64,000 nucleotides of DNA, taken from positions 62,001-126,000 of the forward strand of contig CAKZYA010000062.1 in the NCBI GenBank assembly GCA_937883755.1, in the 5' to 3' direction. A model generated the notes under the pieces. The model saw only the letters and a list, made by a program, of their open reading frames with translations, was not told the origin of the DNA and did no database searches. This DNA is from an uncultured Flammeovirgaceae bacterium. GTDB lineage: Bacteria; Bacteroidota; Bacteroidia; Cytophagales; Cyclobacteriaceae. This document shows positions 19,041-24,652 of the stretch, one piece after another (position 1 is the first letter of the stretch; every line of letters starts with the position of its first letter). The position numbers and the translations under genes are program-made.

Positions 19041-20087
19041 TTAAGCCTTTACTTTTAACTCCTCAATCTGCTTCATCCGGTCCCGTCCCTGTCGCTCAAA
19101 CATCCAACTGGGGTATTCAGGAGTTAGTTGGCTGACTTCATCCAGCTTTTGCAGATCATCCTCAGATAATTCTACATCTACCGCTGCCAGATTATCTTCC
19201 AATTGCTCTACTTTTTTTGCTCCAATAATCACGGAAGTAACCACCTTCTGATGCAACAGCCAGGCTAGGGCTATTCGGGCTACCGAGATGCCTTTCTCTT
19301 CAGCCATTGGATGCATCACATCCAGAATATCAAACGCCCGCTCTTTGTTCACCGGAGGGAAGTCAAAGTCTACCCGACGGGAGCCTTCCGGTCCAGCCCC
19401 ATCGCGCTTATACTTTCCGCTTAATAGCCCTCCCGCTAATGGACTCCAGACCATCAAACCTATTTTCTGATCCAGCATCATCGGTACCAATTCTCGCTCC
19501 AGGTCGCGCCCAGCAATAGTGTAGTAAGCTTGCAACGAAACAAATTTGGTGAGATTACGAAATTCAGCGTAGCCTTGTGCCTTCATAATTTGCCAAGCGG
19601 CCAGATTGCTACAACCAATATAGCGCACTTTTCCGCTACGCACTATATCATCCAGTACCCGCATAGTTTCTTCCAGTGGCACAAACGTATCAAAGCCATG
19701 AATCTGGTACAGATCGATATAATCGGTATCGAGGCGGCGCAGGCTCTCTTCTACCTGCTGCATGATATGGCTCCGGCTTAAACCAGTTTGGTTGGGTCTA
19801 CTACCCATTGCACCCCGCACCTTGGTTGCTAAAACCAGGCTATGGCGATCCAGACCTAGGTTGCGAATAGCCCGTCCGGTCATCTCTTCTGATAGGCCTT
19901 CGGAGTAAACGTTAGCCGTATCGATAAAATTAATTCCAGCGTCTACTGAGCGCTTCACGAGTTGATCTACCGGCTTCTGTTCCAGGGTACCGATGGCTGT
20001 CCAGTAGCCGCGTCCGCCGAAGGTCATGGTGCCCAAGCATAATTCCGAAACCAGTAATCCGGTATTTCCTAAAATATTGTACTTCAT
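19041..20087 (-). CDS. Aldo/keto reductase
   Basis: A 348-residue NADPH-dependent aldo/keto reductase. The N-terminal strand with LGTMTFGG, the DTANVYSEG stretch with the catalytic tyrosine, the KVRGAMGS lysine region, the DYIDLYQIHGFD histidine region and the nucleotide-binding VIIGAKKVEQLEDN block are all present. It would reduce carbonyls with NADPH in the cytoplasm. Substrate unknown. It is convergent with the aldehyde dehydrogenase and divergent from the RNA-repair locus. Confidence 0.94.
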   Translation of the reverse strand: MKYNILGNTGLLVSELCLGTMTFGGRGYWTAIGTLEQKPVDQLVKRSVDAGINFIDTANVYSEGLSEEMTGRAIRNLGLDRHSLVLATKVRGAMGSRPNQTGLSRSHIMQQVEESLRRLDTDYIDLYQIHGFDTFVPLEETMRVLDDIVRSGKVRYIGCSNLAAWQIMKAQGYAEFRNLTKFVSLQAYYTIAGRDLERELVPMMLDQKIGLMVWSPLAGGLLSGKYKRDGAGPEGSRRVDFDFPPVNKERAFDILDVMHPMAEEKGISVARIALAWLLHQKVVTSVIIGAKKVEQLEDNLAAVDVELSEDDLQKLDEVSQLTPEYPSWMFERQGRDRMKQIEELKVKA

Positions 20088-20362
20088 ATTGATGCAGATT
20101 GATAGTGAAAAATTGTATTTTTTCTTTGCGGTTGGTTTACGTTAGGGTTTTGGTAGTACGTACTATCCGGTTCCAATCTCTAAGTAGTCAAGCAACTAGG
20201 CATAACTACACTAGCATTTCTGTCATACGAAGTTGATCCGGGTTGAGTTTATCCTAAAGGCTAATTTGTAGTAATCGATCACAGTAGTTACTATTTAAGT
20301 GCCTGAATATCAAAGTATTAAAAAGATATTGAAAAATATTTATAAAAAATTTAGACAAATGC

Positions 20363-20394
20363 TTGCATTATATTTTAGTAAAAACCTACCTTTG
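20363..20394 (+). promoter_or_regulatory. Bacteroidota-type promoter of the RNA-repair locus
   Basis: A TTG at 20363-20365 is separated by 21 nt from TACCTTTG at 20387-20394, a match to the Bacteroidota -33/-7 consensus TTTG/TAnnTTTG. Transcription would start near 20401 and run into two short ORFs, two terminators and then the tRNA and Rsr block. It is the only such site I found upstream of that block. The 275 nt before it, back to the aldo/keto reductase start, hold no feature I can support. Confidence 0.6.
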
Positions 20395-20418
20395 TAGCGT
20401 ACAAGAAAAAAAGAAGAA

Positions 20419-20511
20419 ATGTTATATCTAAGCATACACATAATTACAAATCCCAACGGCTTTCAGCAAGAAAGTGATAAGGGTGGAGACTGTATGCTCA
20501 GGCATAAATAG
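20419..20511 (+). CDS. Possible 30-residue leader ORF 1
   Basis: An ATG 25 nt after the promoter -7 box, preceded by a purine-rich run, opens a 30-codon frame ending in TAG. The peptide contains NPNGFQQESDKGGDCML and matches no family I know. It ends 27 nt before an intrinsic terminator. It may be a leader peptide, or the transcript may be a small RNA of about 160 nt. Short length makes coding status uncertain. Confidence 0.3.
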   Translation: MLYLSIHIITNPNGFQQESDKGGDCMLRHK

Positions 20512-20538
20512 TAATATTTTAAGCTATTACGATTGAAG

Positions 20539-20564
20539 CCCGAGCCGAAAAGTTCGGGTTTTTT
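20539..20564 (+). terminator. Intrinsic terminator 1 of the locus leader
   Basis: Stem CCCGAGC/GTTCGGG around the loop CGAAAA, directly followed by six T residues (20559-20564). This is a strong Rho-independent terminator. It sits between the promoter and the tRNA/Rsr genes, so only read-through transcripts or an unseen downstream promoter can express those genes. Confidence 0.8.
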
Positions 20565-20590
20565 ATTTCGATTGTTATGAAATAACGCGT

Positions 20591-20719
20591 ATGAAAACGA
20601 CAAATTTATACATACATTGGCTGAACTGCGTACCAATGTTTGATGAACGTCAGGGAGAGGTGTGGCTTAGCGATACGTATCCAATTCAGTACGGTAGATC
20701 GGAAAAGATTTATAGGTGA
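20591..20719 (+). CDS. Possible 42-residue leader ORF 2
   Basis: An ATG at 20591 opens a 42-codon frame (MKTTNLYIHWLNCVPMFDER... ) that stops with TGA at 20717. Its 3' end contains the strand GTAGATCGG (20694-20702), which can pair with the left arm of the terminator that follows. Such placement is typical of translated attenuator leaders. The peptide itself matches nothing I recognise. Coding is inferred from position only. Confidence 0.35.
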   Translation: MKTTNLYIHWLNCVPMFDERQGEVWLSDTYPIQYGRSEKIYR

Positions 20720-20772
20720 AATTATATCACCCAGAATATCTAAACCCGATCTACACCAGATCGGGTTTTTTT
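20694..20772 (+). terminator. Terminator/antiterminator attenuator before the tRNA array
   Basis: Terminator: perfect 8-bp stem CCCGATCT (20745-20752) / AGATCGGG (20758-20765), loop ACACC, then seven T residues. Competing structure: GTAGATCGG (20694-20702) is exactly complementary to CCGATCTAC (20746-20754), which would consume the left terminator arm. The two folds exclude each other, as in classical attenuation. The upstream strand lies inside leader ORF 2, just before its stop codon, so translation could decide the outcome. The first tRNA-like gene begins 12 nt downstream. Confidence 0.7.
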
Positions 20773-20783
20773 GTGCCCTTTTT

Positions 20784-20928
20784 GGGAGTGCGCCAGAGTT
20801 GGAGAGCTGGGGCGGTCCGGGCCACGGTAGCTGTAAAATCGTTGTGCTAGACACTGAGTAGGTTCAACCGTGACGGCACGGCGTCCACCGTGGATCATGC
20901 CCGACCGGAACCGTTCTTACCACTCCCA
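20784..20928 (+). tRNA. tRNA-Tyr(GTA)-like gene with two insertions
   Basis: The acceptor stem GGGAGTG/CACTCCC and the D stem CCAG/CTGG are perfect. The anticodon stem GCGGT/ATCGT (with G-U pairs) encloses 21 nt: a 14-nt insert (20817-20830) followed by a normal 7-nt loop CTGTAAA with anticodon GTA. A long variable arm typical of class II tRNAs follows. The T stem GTAGG/CTTAC encloses 53 nt, starting TTCAACC and then about 46 extra nt that contain a TCCA-CCG-TGGA hairpin. A functional tRNA would need both inserts removed or tolerated. Confidence 0.65.
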
Positions 20929-20931
20929 CAA

Positions 20932-21019
20932 TGACCCATAGCTCAGTTGGTTAGAGTACCTGCCTTATACGTAGTAGGTGCCTGGCCACCGTGGAACGGT
21001 TCGAATCCGGGTGGGTCGA
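20932..21019 (+). tRNA. tRNA-Ile(TAT)-like gene with 14-nt T-arm insert
   Basis: Acceptor TGACCCA/TGGGTCG, D stem GCTC/GAGT, anticodon loop CTTATAC (anticodon TAT), variable loop AGGTG, T stem CCTGG/CCGGG and T loop TTCGAAT are all placed at canonical spacing. The exception is a 14-nt insert CCACCGTGGAACGG (20986-20999) between the last base of the 5' T strand and the first base of the T loop. Acceptor pair 1-72 is T-G and pair 27-43 is mismatched. It starts 4 nt after the tRNA-Tyr-like gene. Confidence 0.65.
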
Positions 21020-21022
21020 TTT

Positions 21023-21093
21023 TGCCGGATCGTCTAATGGGAAGACATCAGTTTTTGGAGCTGAAGACATGGGTTCGATTCCTATTCCGGCAG
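21023..21093 (+). tRNA. tRNA-Gln(TTG)
   Basis: Seven-bp acceptor stem TGCCGGA/TCCGGCA, anticodon stem TCAGT/GCTGA with loop TTTTGGA (anticodon TTG), and T arm ATGGG-TTCGATT-CCTAT. It has no insert, unlike its upstream neighbour 3 nt away. CCA is not encoded. Confidence 0.8.
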
Positions 21094-21098
21094 CGCTG

Positions 21099-21261
21099 AA
21101 GGAGGGGCAAAACGGGTGCCTCCTTAAAATCGGAGAAGGGTTAAAGACCCTACGCAGGATTCCGTTTGTTCTGCAATGTTCAGAAAAAGCTCCGAAGCAA
21201 ACCAGCAGGTTATCCTCTTATATTGGCGTATGAATTATACATCAGTAAAAAGAGGTAACCT
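21099..21261 (+). ncRNA. Candidate structured RNA between tRNA-Gln and tRNA-Phe
   Basis: Four stems can be drawn: AAGGAGG/CCTCCTT (21099-21125); TCGGAG/CTCCGA (21130-21195), enclosing the hairpins GGGT-TAAAG-ACCC and GCAG...CTGC; and a long stem AGGTTA(T)CCTCTT/AAGAGGTAACCT (21207-21261) capped by GTAT-GAATT-ATAC. The last looks like a Y-RNA-type long stem but lacks the YCGTA/GCTTGT loop of the array at 23707. No coding frame fits. The function is unknown. Confidence 0.4.
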
Positions 21262-21266
21262 TAACT

Positions 21267-21341
21267 GGATGGGTAACTCAGTTGGTAGAGTGCCAGTGTG
21301 AAGTACTGGTGGCGTAAGTTCGATTCTTACCCCATCCACCA
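21267..21341 (+). tRNA. tRNA-Phe(GAA) with encoded CCA
   Basis: Perfect acceptor GGATGGG/CCCATCC, D stem ACTC/GAGT, anticodon stem CCAGT/ACTGG with loop GTGAAGT (anticodon GAA at 34-36), and T arm GTAAG-TTCGATT-CTTAC. The 3' ACCA is encoded, which I did not see for the other tRNAs of this locus. No insert is present. Confidence 0.75.
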
Positions 21342-21371
21342 TAAGAATTAAATGATTTGTTTAACTAAAAA

Positions 21372-21881
21372 ATGGTAGAAGCCATGACTATGCAATTACT
21401 GGAGCAGTACATGCTAGAAGCTGATCGAGCCTTCGCTCAGGAGGACTATGTGCGCGGCAAAAGTCTGGTAGAGGAAGCGTTAGCGCTGGAGCCGGACTAC
21501 GGCGAAGCCCACAACTACCTGGGTTGGCTGTACCTGTACCATCTTAGCGATCTGGAAAAAGCTGAAGAGCACCTCAAGTTAGCGATTCGGTACAAGCCGA
21601 GCTGCCGGGGTGCCTACGTACACCTTTCCACTATGTTTACCGACCAGGGGCACTTGGAGGAGTTGCAAATATTGCTTCCCAAAGCGTTAGCGGTACGAGG
21701 TATCAACCGGGTAGCTTTGCTGGTAGACTGGGGACGAATGCAGGAGTCATTGGGTAACTACCAGCCAGCAGTTCGCCACTATAAGGCGGCCATGAAAGCC
21801 AGTATGAGCAATAGCGAACAGGATGGCTTACGCGATCATATCCGCCGCTGCCGACGAAAACGCTGGATTCGGTGGATGTAA
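21372..21881 (+). CDS. TPR-repeat protein upstream of Rsr
   Basis: A 169-residue protein made of about four tetratricopeptide repeats, for example the helix pairs around ALEPDYGEAHNYLGWLYLY and AIRYKPSCRGAYVHLS. It ends in a strongly basic tail (RRCRRKRWIRWM) that could contact RNA. TPR domains mediate protein-protein contacts. It lies 30 nt after tRNA-Phe and 119 nt before the TROVE gene on the same strand, so it is likely a partner in the same RNA-handling system. No signal peptide is present. An alternative start is the ATG at 21387. Confidence 0.75.
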   Translation: MVEAMTMQLLEQYMLEADRAFAQEDYVRGKSLVEEALALEPDYGEAHNYLGWLYLYHLSDLEKAEEHLKLAIRYKPSCRGAYVHLSTMFTDQGHLEELQILLPKALAVRGINRVALLVDWGRMQESLGNYQPAVRHYKAAMKASMSNSEQDGLRDHIRRCRRKRWIRWM

Positions 21882-21889
21882 AAGGCGGC

Positions 21890-21944
21890 GCGCTGGACTC
21901 GAACAAGATGGCGTCCAGCGCTTACGAGCGGGGGCTTGTCCCCG
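21890..21944 (+). other. Two hairpins in the TPR-Rsr spacer
   Basis: A perfect 9-bp inverted repeat GCGCTGGAC (21890-21898) / GTCCAGCGC (21913-21921) is followed by CGGGG/CCCCG (21929-21944). Neither ends in a T-run. They may stabilise or separate the TPR and TROVE parts of one transcript. Confidence 0.5.
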
Positions 21945-22000
21945 ACTTGGTCGGATATGCCTCCTGGCAGATAATTTAAACTGAGAAACTAACAGAAATC

Positions 22001-23554
22001 ATGCGATTCAATATCAAAACCAAACGAACCAATAAGGTCAAAAACTACGAAGGAGATGAAGCTTATACTATGTCTCCTGCTATGGAACTGTACGCTAGCG
22101 TCGTGACTACTACTTTGGCTGATAAGTTCTACGAGAAGGATCAAAAACGCATCACGCGTCTGCGAAAGCTGATCGCTAAAAACGATCCTCGGTTCGTAGC
22201 CAAGCTGGCCGTATACGCTCGGGAGCAAATGCATCTGCGTTCAGTGCCACTGGTACTGGCGGTAGAGCTAGCCAAAGTGCATCGCGGCGATAATCTGATG
22301 AGCCAGACGGTAGCTCGAGTGGTGCAACGGGCCGACGAGATCACTGAATTACTGGCGTACTACGCAGTGGCCAACCAACGCAAGGGCACCAAGCAATTGA
22401 ACTTGCTATCGAAGCAAATCCAGAAGGGATTAGCGCAGGCGTTCAACCGCTTTGATGCCTACCAGTTGGCGAAGTACAATCGGGCTACTAGCATCAAGCT
22501 GAAGGATGCGCTGTTTCTAGTGCACCCTAAAGCTAAGGACGAAGCGCAGCAAGTAATCTTCAACCAACTGGTGAACGATACATTGCCCGTGCCTTACACC
22601 TGGGAAACCGAACTATCGGCCCAAGGTCAGCAAACCTTTGCCAACGAAGCTGACAAGCAATTGGCTTTCCGAACCAAGTGGGAGGAGCTGATTGATAGCG
22701 GTAAGCTAGGCTACATGGCGATGCTGCGTAACCTGCGCAATATTCTGGAAGCCGAGGTTTCCAGTGATCAGCTGCAAAAGGTTTGTGCATTGCTGAGCGA
22801 TGAGCGAGCCGTAGCCCGATCCAAGCAGTTACCGTTCCGTTTCCTGGCGGCCTACCGGGAGATTAAGGCGCTGAAGCTAGCCGAAAGCACTATGGTGCTA
22901 AATGCCTTGGAAGCAGCGGTTCGAGCTAGCGCAGCTAACATCCCTGGCTTTGATGAGAACGTGCGGGTACTAATTGCCTGCGACGTGTCCGGATCAATGC
23001 AACGAGCGATTTCGCCTAAGAGCAAAATCCAGAACTACGACATCGGTTTAATGTTGGGTATGTTGCTGCAAAGCCAGTGCCAGCGGGTAATCACTGGTAT
23101 CTTCGGAGACCGCTGGAAGGTTATTAATCTGCTGCAGGGAAATATCCTGGCTAACGTTGATGAACTGCATCGGCGCGAGGGTGAGGTAGGTTACTCCACC
23201 AATGGTTACCTAGTGGTAAAAGATCTGATCAAGTGCCGAAAGGTAGTAGATAAAGTGATGATCTTCACCGACTGCCAGTTGTGGAACTCGAACGGCTACC
23301 GATGGTCGGCACCCCGATGGGGAGGCACTGCTAGTACCGAAACCATTGCTCAGCTATGGGGACAGTACAAGCAAATCGCTCCCGAAGCCAAGCTGTATCT
23401 GTTTGACCTGGCAGGCTACGGTAACACTCCGCTGGATATCCGGGGAAACGATGTGTTCTTCGTAGCGGGCTGGTCCGATAAGGTGTTTGCGGTACTACAG
23501 GCGATAGAAAACGGAAGCCACGCCGTGGCCGAAATTAAGAAGATCGCCATGTAG
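22001..23554 (+). CDS. rsr: TROVE-domain Ro60 homologue (Rsr)
   Basis: A 517-residue RNA-binding protein of the Ro60/TROVE family. The N-terminal two thirds (about residues 15-320) is the helical-repeat TROVE ring, starting with KNYEGDEAYTMSP and MELYASVVTTTLADKFYE. The C-terminal part is a von Willebrand A-like domain whose metal site DVSGSM lies near residue 328. Ro60 and bacterial Rsr bind Y RNAs on their outer surface and misfolded or fragmented RNAs in the central ring. Rsr is often encoded with Y RNAs and RtcB. Here it sits between two tRNA groups and 2.3 kb upstream of the Y-like array and RtcB genes, on the same strand. Confidence 0.93.
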   Translation: MRFNIKTKRTNKVKNYEGDEAYTMSPAMELYASVVTTTLADKFYEKDQKRITRLRKLIAKNDPRFVAKLAVYAREQMHLRSVPLVLAVELAKVHRGDNLMSQTVARVVQRADEITELLAYYAVANQRKGTKQLNLLSKQIQKGLAQAFNRFDAYQLAKYNRATSIKLKDALFLVHPKAKDEAQQVIFNQLVNDTLPVPYTWETELSAQGQQTFANEADKQLAFRTKWEELIDSGKLGYMAMLRNLRNILEAEVSSDQLQKVCALLSDERAVARSKQLPFRFLAAYREIKALKLAESTMVLNALEAAVRASAANIPGFDENVRVLIACDVSGSMQRAISPKSKIQNYDIGLMLGMLLQSQCQRVITGIFGDRWKVINLLQGNILANVDELHRREGEVGYSTNGYLVVKDLIKCRKVVDKVMIFTDCQLWNSNGYRWSAPRWGGTASTETIAQLWGQYKQIAPEAKLYLFDLAGYGNTPLDIRGNDVFFVAGWSDKVFAVLQAIENGSHAVAEIKKIAM

Positions 23555-23562
23555 GTAAAAAA

Positions 23563-23591
23563 GGACTGTCAGCTTTTACAACTGGCAGTCC
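23563..23591. other. Strong hairpin after rsr
   Basis: A 10-bp stem GGACTGTCAG/CTGGCAGTCC with a 9-nt loop lies 9 nt after the rsr stop. On the + strand it is followed by TCTTAAAAAA, not a T-run, so + transcripts should read through into tRNA-Lys and the array. On the - strand it is followed by TTTTTT and would terminate antisense transcription. Confidence 0.7.
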
Positions 23592-23603
23592 TCTTAAAAA
23601 AGC

Positions 23604-23677
23604 GTGCTCGTAGCTCAACTGCGCAGAGCCTCCGACTTTTAATCGGAAGGTTGTGGGTTCAAATCCCATCGGGCACA
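23604..23677 (+). tRNA. tRNA-Lys(TTT)
   Basis: A canonical tRNA: acceptor GTGCTCG/CGGGCAC, D arm GCTC...GAGC, anticodon stem TCCGA/TCGGA with loop CTTTTAA (anticodon TTT), variable loop AGGTT and a TTCAAAT T loop. No insert is present. It precedes the first Y-like RNA by about 30 nt. Confidence 0.88.
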
Positions 23678-23706
23678 CAGATGATGTAAAAATTTTGAAT
23701 ATTTAG

Positions 23707-23824
23707 AAGGATGTCGTTAGAAGTGAAATACTTCGCTGCCGATGGGGAGGATTAGCCCATAGAGGCTAACTGGGTTCGAATCCCAGCATAGCGTGCCCCG
23801 AATTCGCTTCGCTTGTTACTCCTT
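23707..23824 (+). ncRNA. Y-RNA-like element A with tRNA-like body
   Basis: The terminal stem pairs AAGGA (23707-23711) with TCCTT (23820-23824). A conserved internal loop TCGTTA/GCTTGT follows, then an 8-bp helix GAAGTGAA (23720-23727) / TTCGCTTC (23803-23810) and the conserved ATACTTCG box. The body is D-arm-poor: a GGGG/CCCC closing helix, a 6-bp hairpin TTAGCC/GGCTAA and a perfect T arm CTGGG-TTCGAAT-CCCAG. The overall plan matches a bacterial YrlA RNA: a Ro-binding stem plus a tRNA-mimic module. The assignment is by structure and by the adjacent rsr gene, not by a covariance search. Confidence 0.65.
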
Positions 23825-23887
23825 TTATTTGAAATATGAATGATGACAAAAATAAACAGTTATGATAAGATAGAATAAAAGAAAAAA

Positions 23888-24052
23888 GGTGTCGTAGAAC
23901 AGCGTTACCGTCCGGCGGCCCGGTTCGATTCAGGTTCGAATGGTCGGAGGCCATCGTGGCGCGATTCGAATCCTCCCAGGCCCATACAAACAGAAATGGG
24001 CCTGTAGCTCAGTTGGTCAGAGCGCTTATGTCTTCGCTGTTCGCTTGTCACC
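23888..24052 (+). ncRNA. Y-RNA-like element B with circularly permuted tRNA body
   Basis: Terminal stem GGTG/CACC, internal loop TCGTA/GCTTGT, then 8-bp helix GAACAGCG (23897-23904) / CGCTGTTC (24035-24042). The body runs in permuted order: anticodon arm TTCGA-TTCAGGT-TCGAA (23924-23940), variable loop TGGTC, T stem GGAGG, 14-nt insert (23951-23964), T loop TTCGAAT, CCTCC, acceptor 3' strand CAGGCCC (23977-23983), linker of 14 nt, acceptor 5' strand GGGCCTG (23998-24004), D arm GCTC...GAGC. The acceptor stem is a perfect 7 bp closed by the linker. The Ro-type stem therefore emerges at the D-arm/anticodon-arm junction. Confidence 0.75.
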
Positions 24053-24065
24053 CCTATTTAAAGAG

Positions 24066-24188
24066 AAAAGGCTGCCGTAGAAATGGAATACTTCGCTTCA
24101 TTAGACTAGCTGGTTAAGTCGCCGGTTTTGTACCGGACACGCGGGTTCGAGTCCCGTATGAAATTTCCGCTTCGCCTGTTGCGCTTTT
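24066..24188 (+). ncRNA. Y-RNA-like element C enclosing a linear tRNA body
   Basis: AAAAG (24066-24070) pairs with CTTTT (24184-24188). The internal loop CCGTA/GCCTGT, a helix GAAATGGA (24080-24087) / TCCGCTTC (24166-24173) with one A-C mismatch, and the box ATACTTCG follow. The body is a complete tRNA in normal order: acceptor-like TTCAT/ATGAA, D arm GACT...AGTC, anticodon arm CCGG-TTTTGTA-CCGG, T arm GCGGG-TTCGAGT-CCCGT. The acceptor stem is fused to the Y-type stem, so no free 3' end exists. By position the anticodon reads TTG, but U at position 37 makes that uncertain. Confidence 0.65.
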
Positions 24189-24193
24189 AAACT

Positions 24194-24268
24194 AGTGGTG
24201 CCGTAGAGGAGGGATACTTCGTTAGACTGGAAATCTAAACCCACAACTCTCTTCGCTTGTCGCCCACT
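24194..24268 (+). ncRNA. Y-RNA-like element D, minimal, with Ser(GGA) anticodon hairpin
   Basis: AGTGG (24194-24198) pairs with CCACT (24264-24268). The internal loop CCGTA/GCTTGT is followed by an 8-bp helix GAGGAGGG (24206-24213) / CTCTCTTC (24247-24254) and the box ATACTTCG. The whole body is one hairpin TTAGA-CTGGAAA-TCTAA, a perfect 5-bp anticodon arm with a 7-nt loop and anticodon GGA (serine). No D arm or T arm remains. At 75 nt it is the smallest of the series. Confidence 0.65.
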
Positions 24269-24280
24269 TTATGAAGATCT

Positions 24281-24452
24281 CCGAAAGATGTCGTAGATGT
24301 GCGTTACTTCGTGGTAATTCCTTTTGGATAAATAGGCCGTCGTGGCGCGATTCGATTCCTATCCCCGGCTCTAAGAAAAGAAATTATGACGGGAAAAGCT
24401 TCTGGTTGTATCAGAGGCGAATTGAGTCGCTCGTCGCCCATTACTCTTTCGG
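24281..24452 (+). ncRNA. Y-RNA-like element E, apparently permuted and partly degenerate
   Basis: CCGAAAG (24281-24287) pairs perfectly with CTTTCGG (24446-24452). The conserved TCGTAG and GCTCGT strands and the TTACTTCG box are present, but the 8-bp inner helix is weak. The body holds a T stem ATAGG/CCTAT with a 14-nt insert (24337-24350) before the TTCGATT loop, then CCCCGGC, a 17-nt linker and GACGGGA followed by a D-arm-like hairpin GCTTCTG/CAGAGGC. This order mirrors the permutation in element B, though acceptor pairing is only partial. Confidence 0.5.
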
Positions 24453-24457
24453 TTTAT

Positions 24458-24530
24458 GCTCCCGTCGTCCAATGGCTTAAGACATCCGGCTTTCTACCGG
24501 AAAACGAAGGTTTGATTCCTTCCGGGAGTA
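24458..24530 (+). tRNA. tRNA-Glu(TTC)-like
   Basis: Acceptor GCTCCCG/CGGGAGT (G-U at 1-72), anticodon stem TCCGG/CCGGA with loop CTTTCTA (anticodon TTC), and T stem GAAGG/CCTTC. Two departures from consensus suggest reduced function: the T loop reads TTTGATT (C56 changed) and position 37 is T. It begins 5 nt after element E. No insert is present. Confidence 0.65.
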
Positions 24531-24536
24531 CTAAAT

Positions 24537-24611
24537 GCCCCTGTAGCTCTAAGAGGCAGAGCGCAGTAAAACACTTGTAGGGACGGCCGTCGTGGAACGA
24601 TCGCAGGGATC
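24537..24611 (+). tRNA. Degenerate tRNA-like gene with 14-nt insert
   Basis: The 5' part is tRNA-like: acceptor GCCCCTG, TA, D arm GCTC-TAAGAGGCA-GAGC. The anticodon region is too short for a normal arm. It ends GACGG followed by the insert CCGTCGTGGAACGA (24587-24600). The T loop and 3' T strand are missing; CAGGGAT may serve as an imperfect 3' acceptor strand. A further D-arm-like hairpin GGCT...AGCC lies near 24625-24645. It is a decayed tRNA or a highly modified mimic. Confidence 0.4.
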
Positions 24612-24652
24612 AAGGTTTCTGGACGGCTGAATTGTGGTTAATAGCCCAGTAA

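Noticed and set aside
20991-21233. 80-codon ORF on the + strand
   Set aside because: It lies across tRNA-Ile-like, tRNA-Gln and the structured RNA; no protein-like composition.
23563-23591. Hairpin after rsr as a + strand terminator
   Set aside because: The stem is strong, but on the + strand it is followed by TCTTAAAAAA instead of a T-run. It fits a terminator only for antisense transcription.
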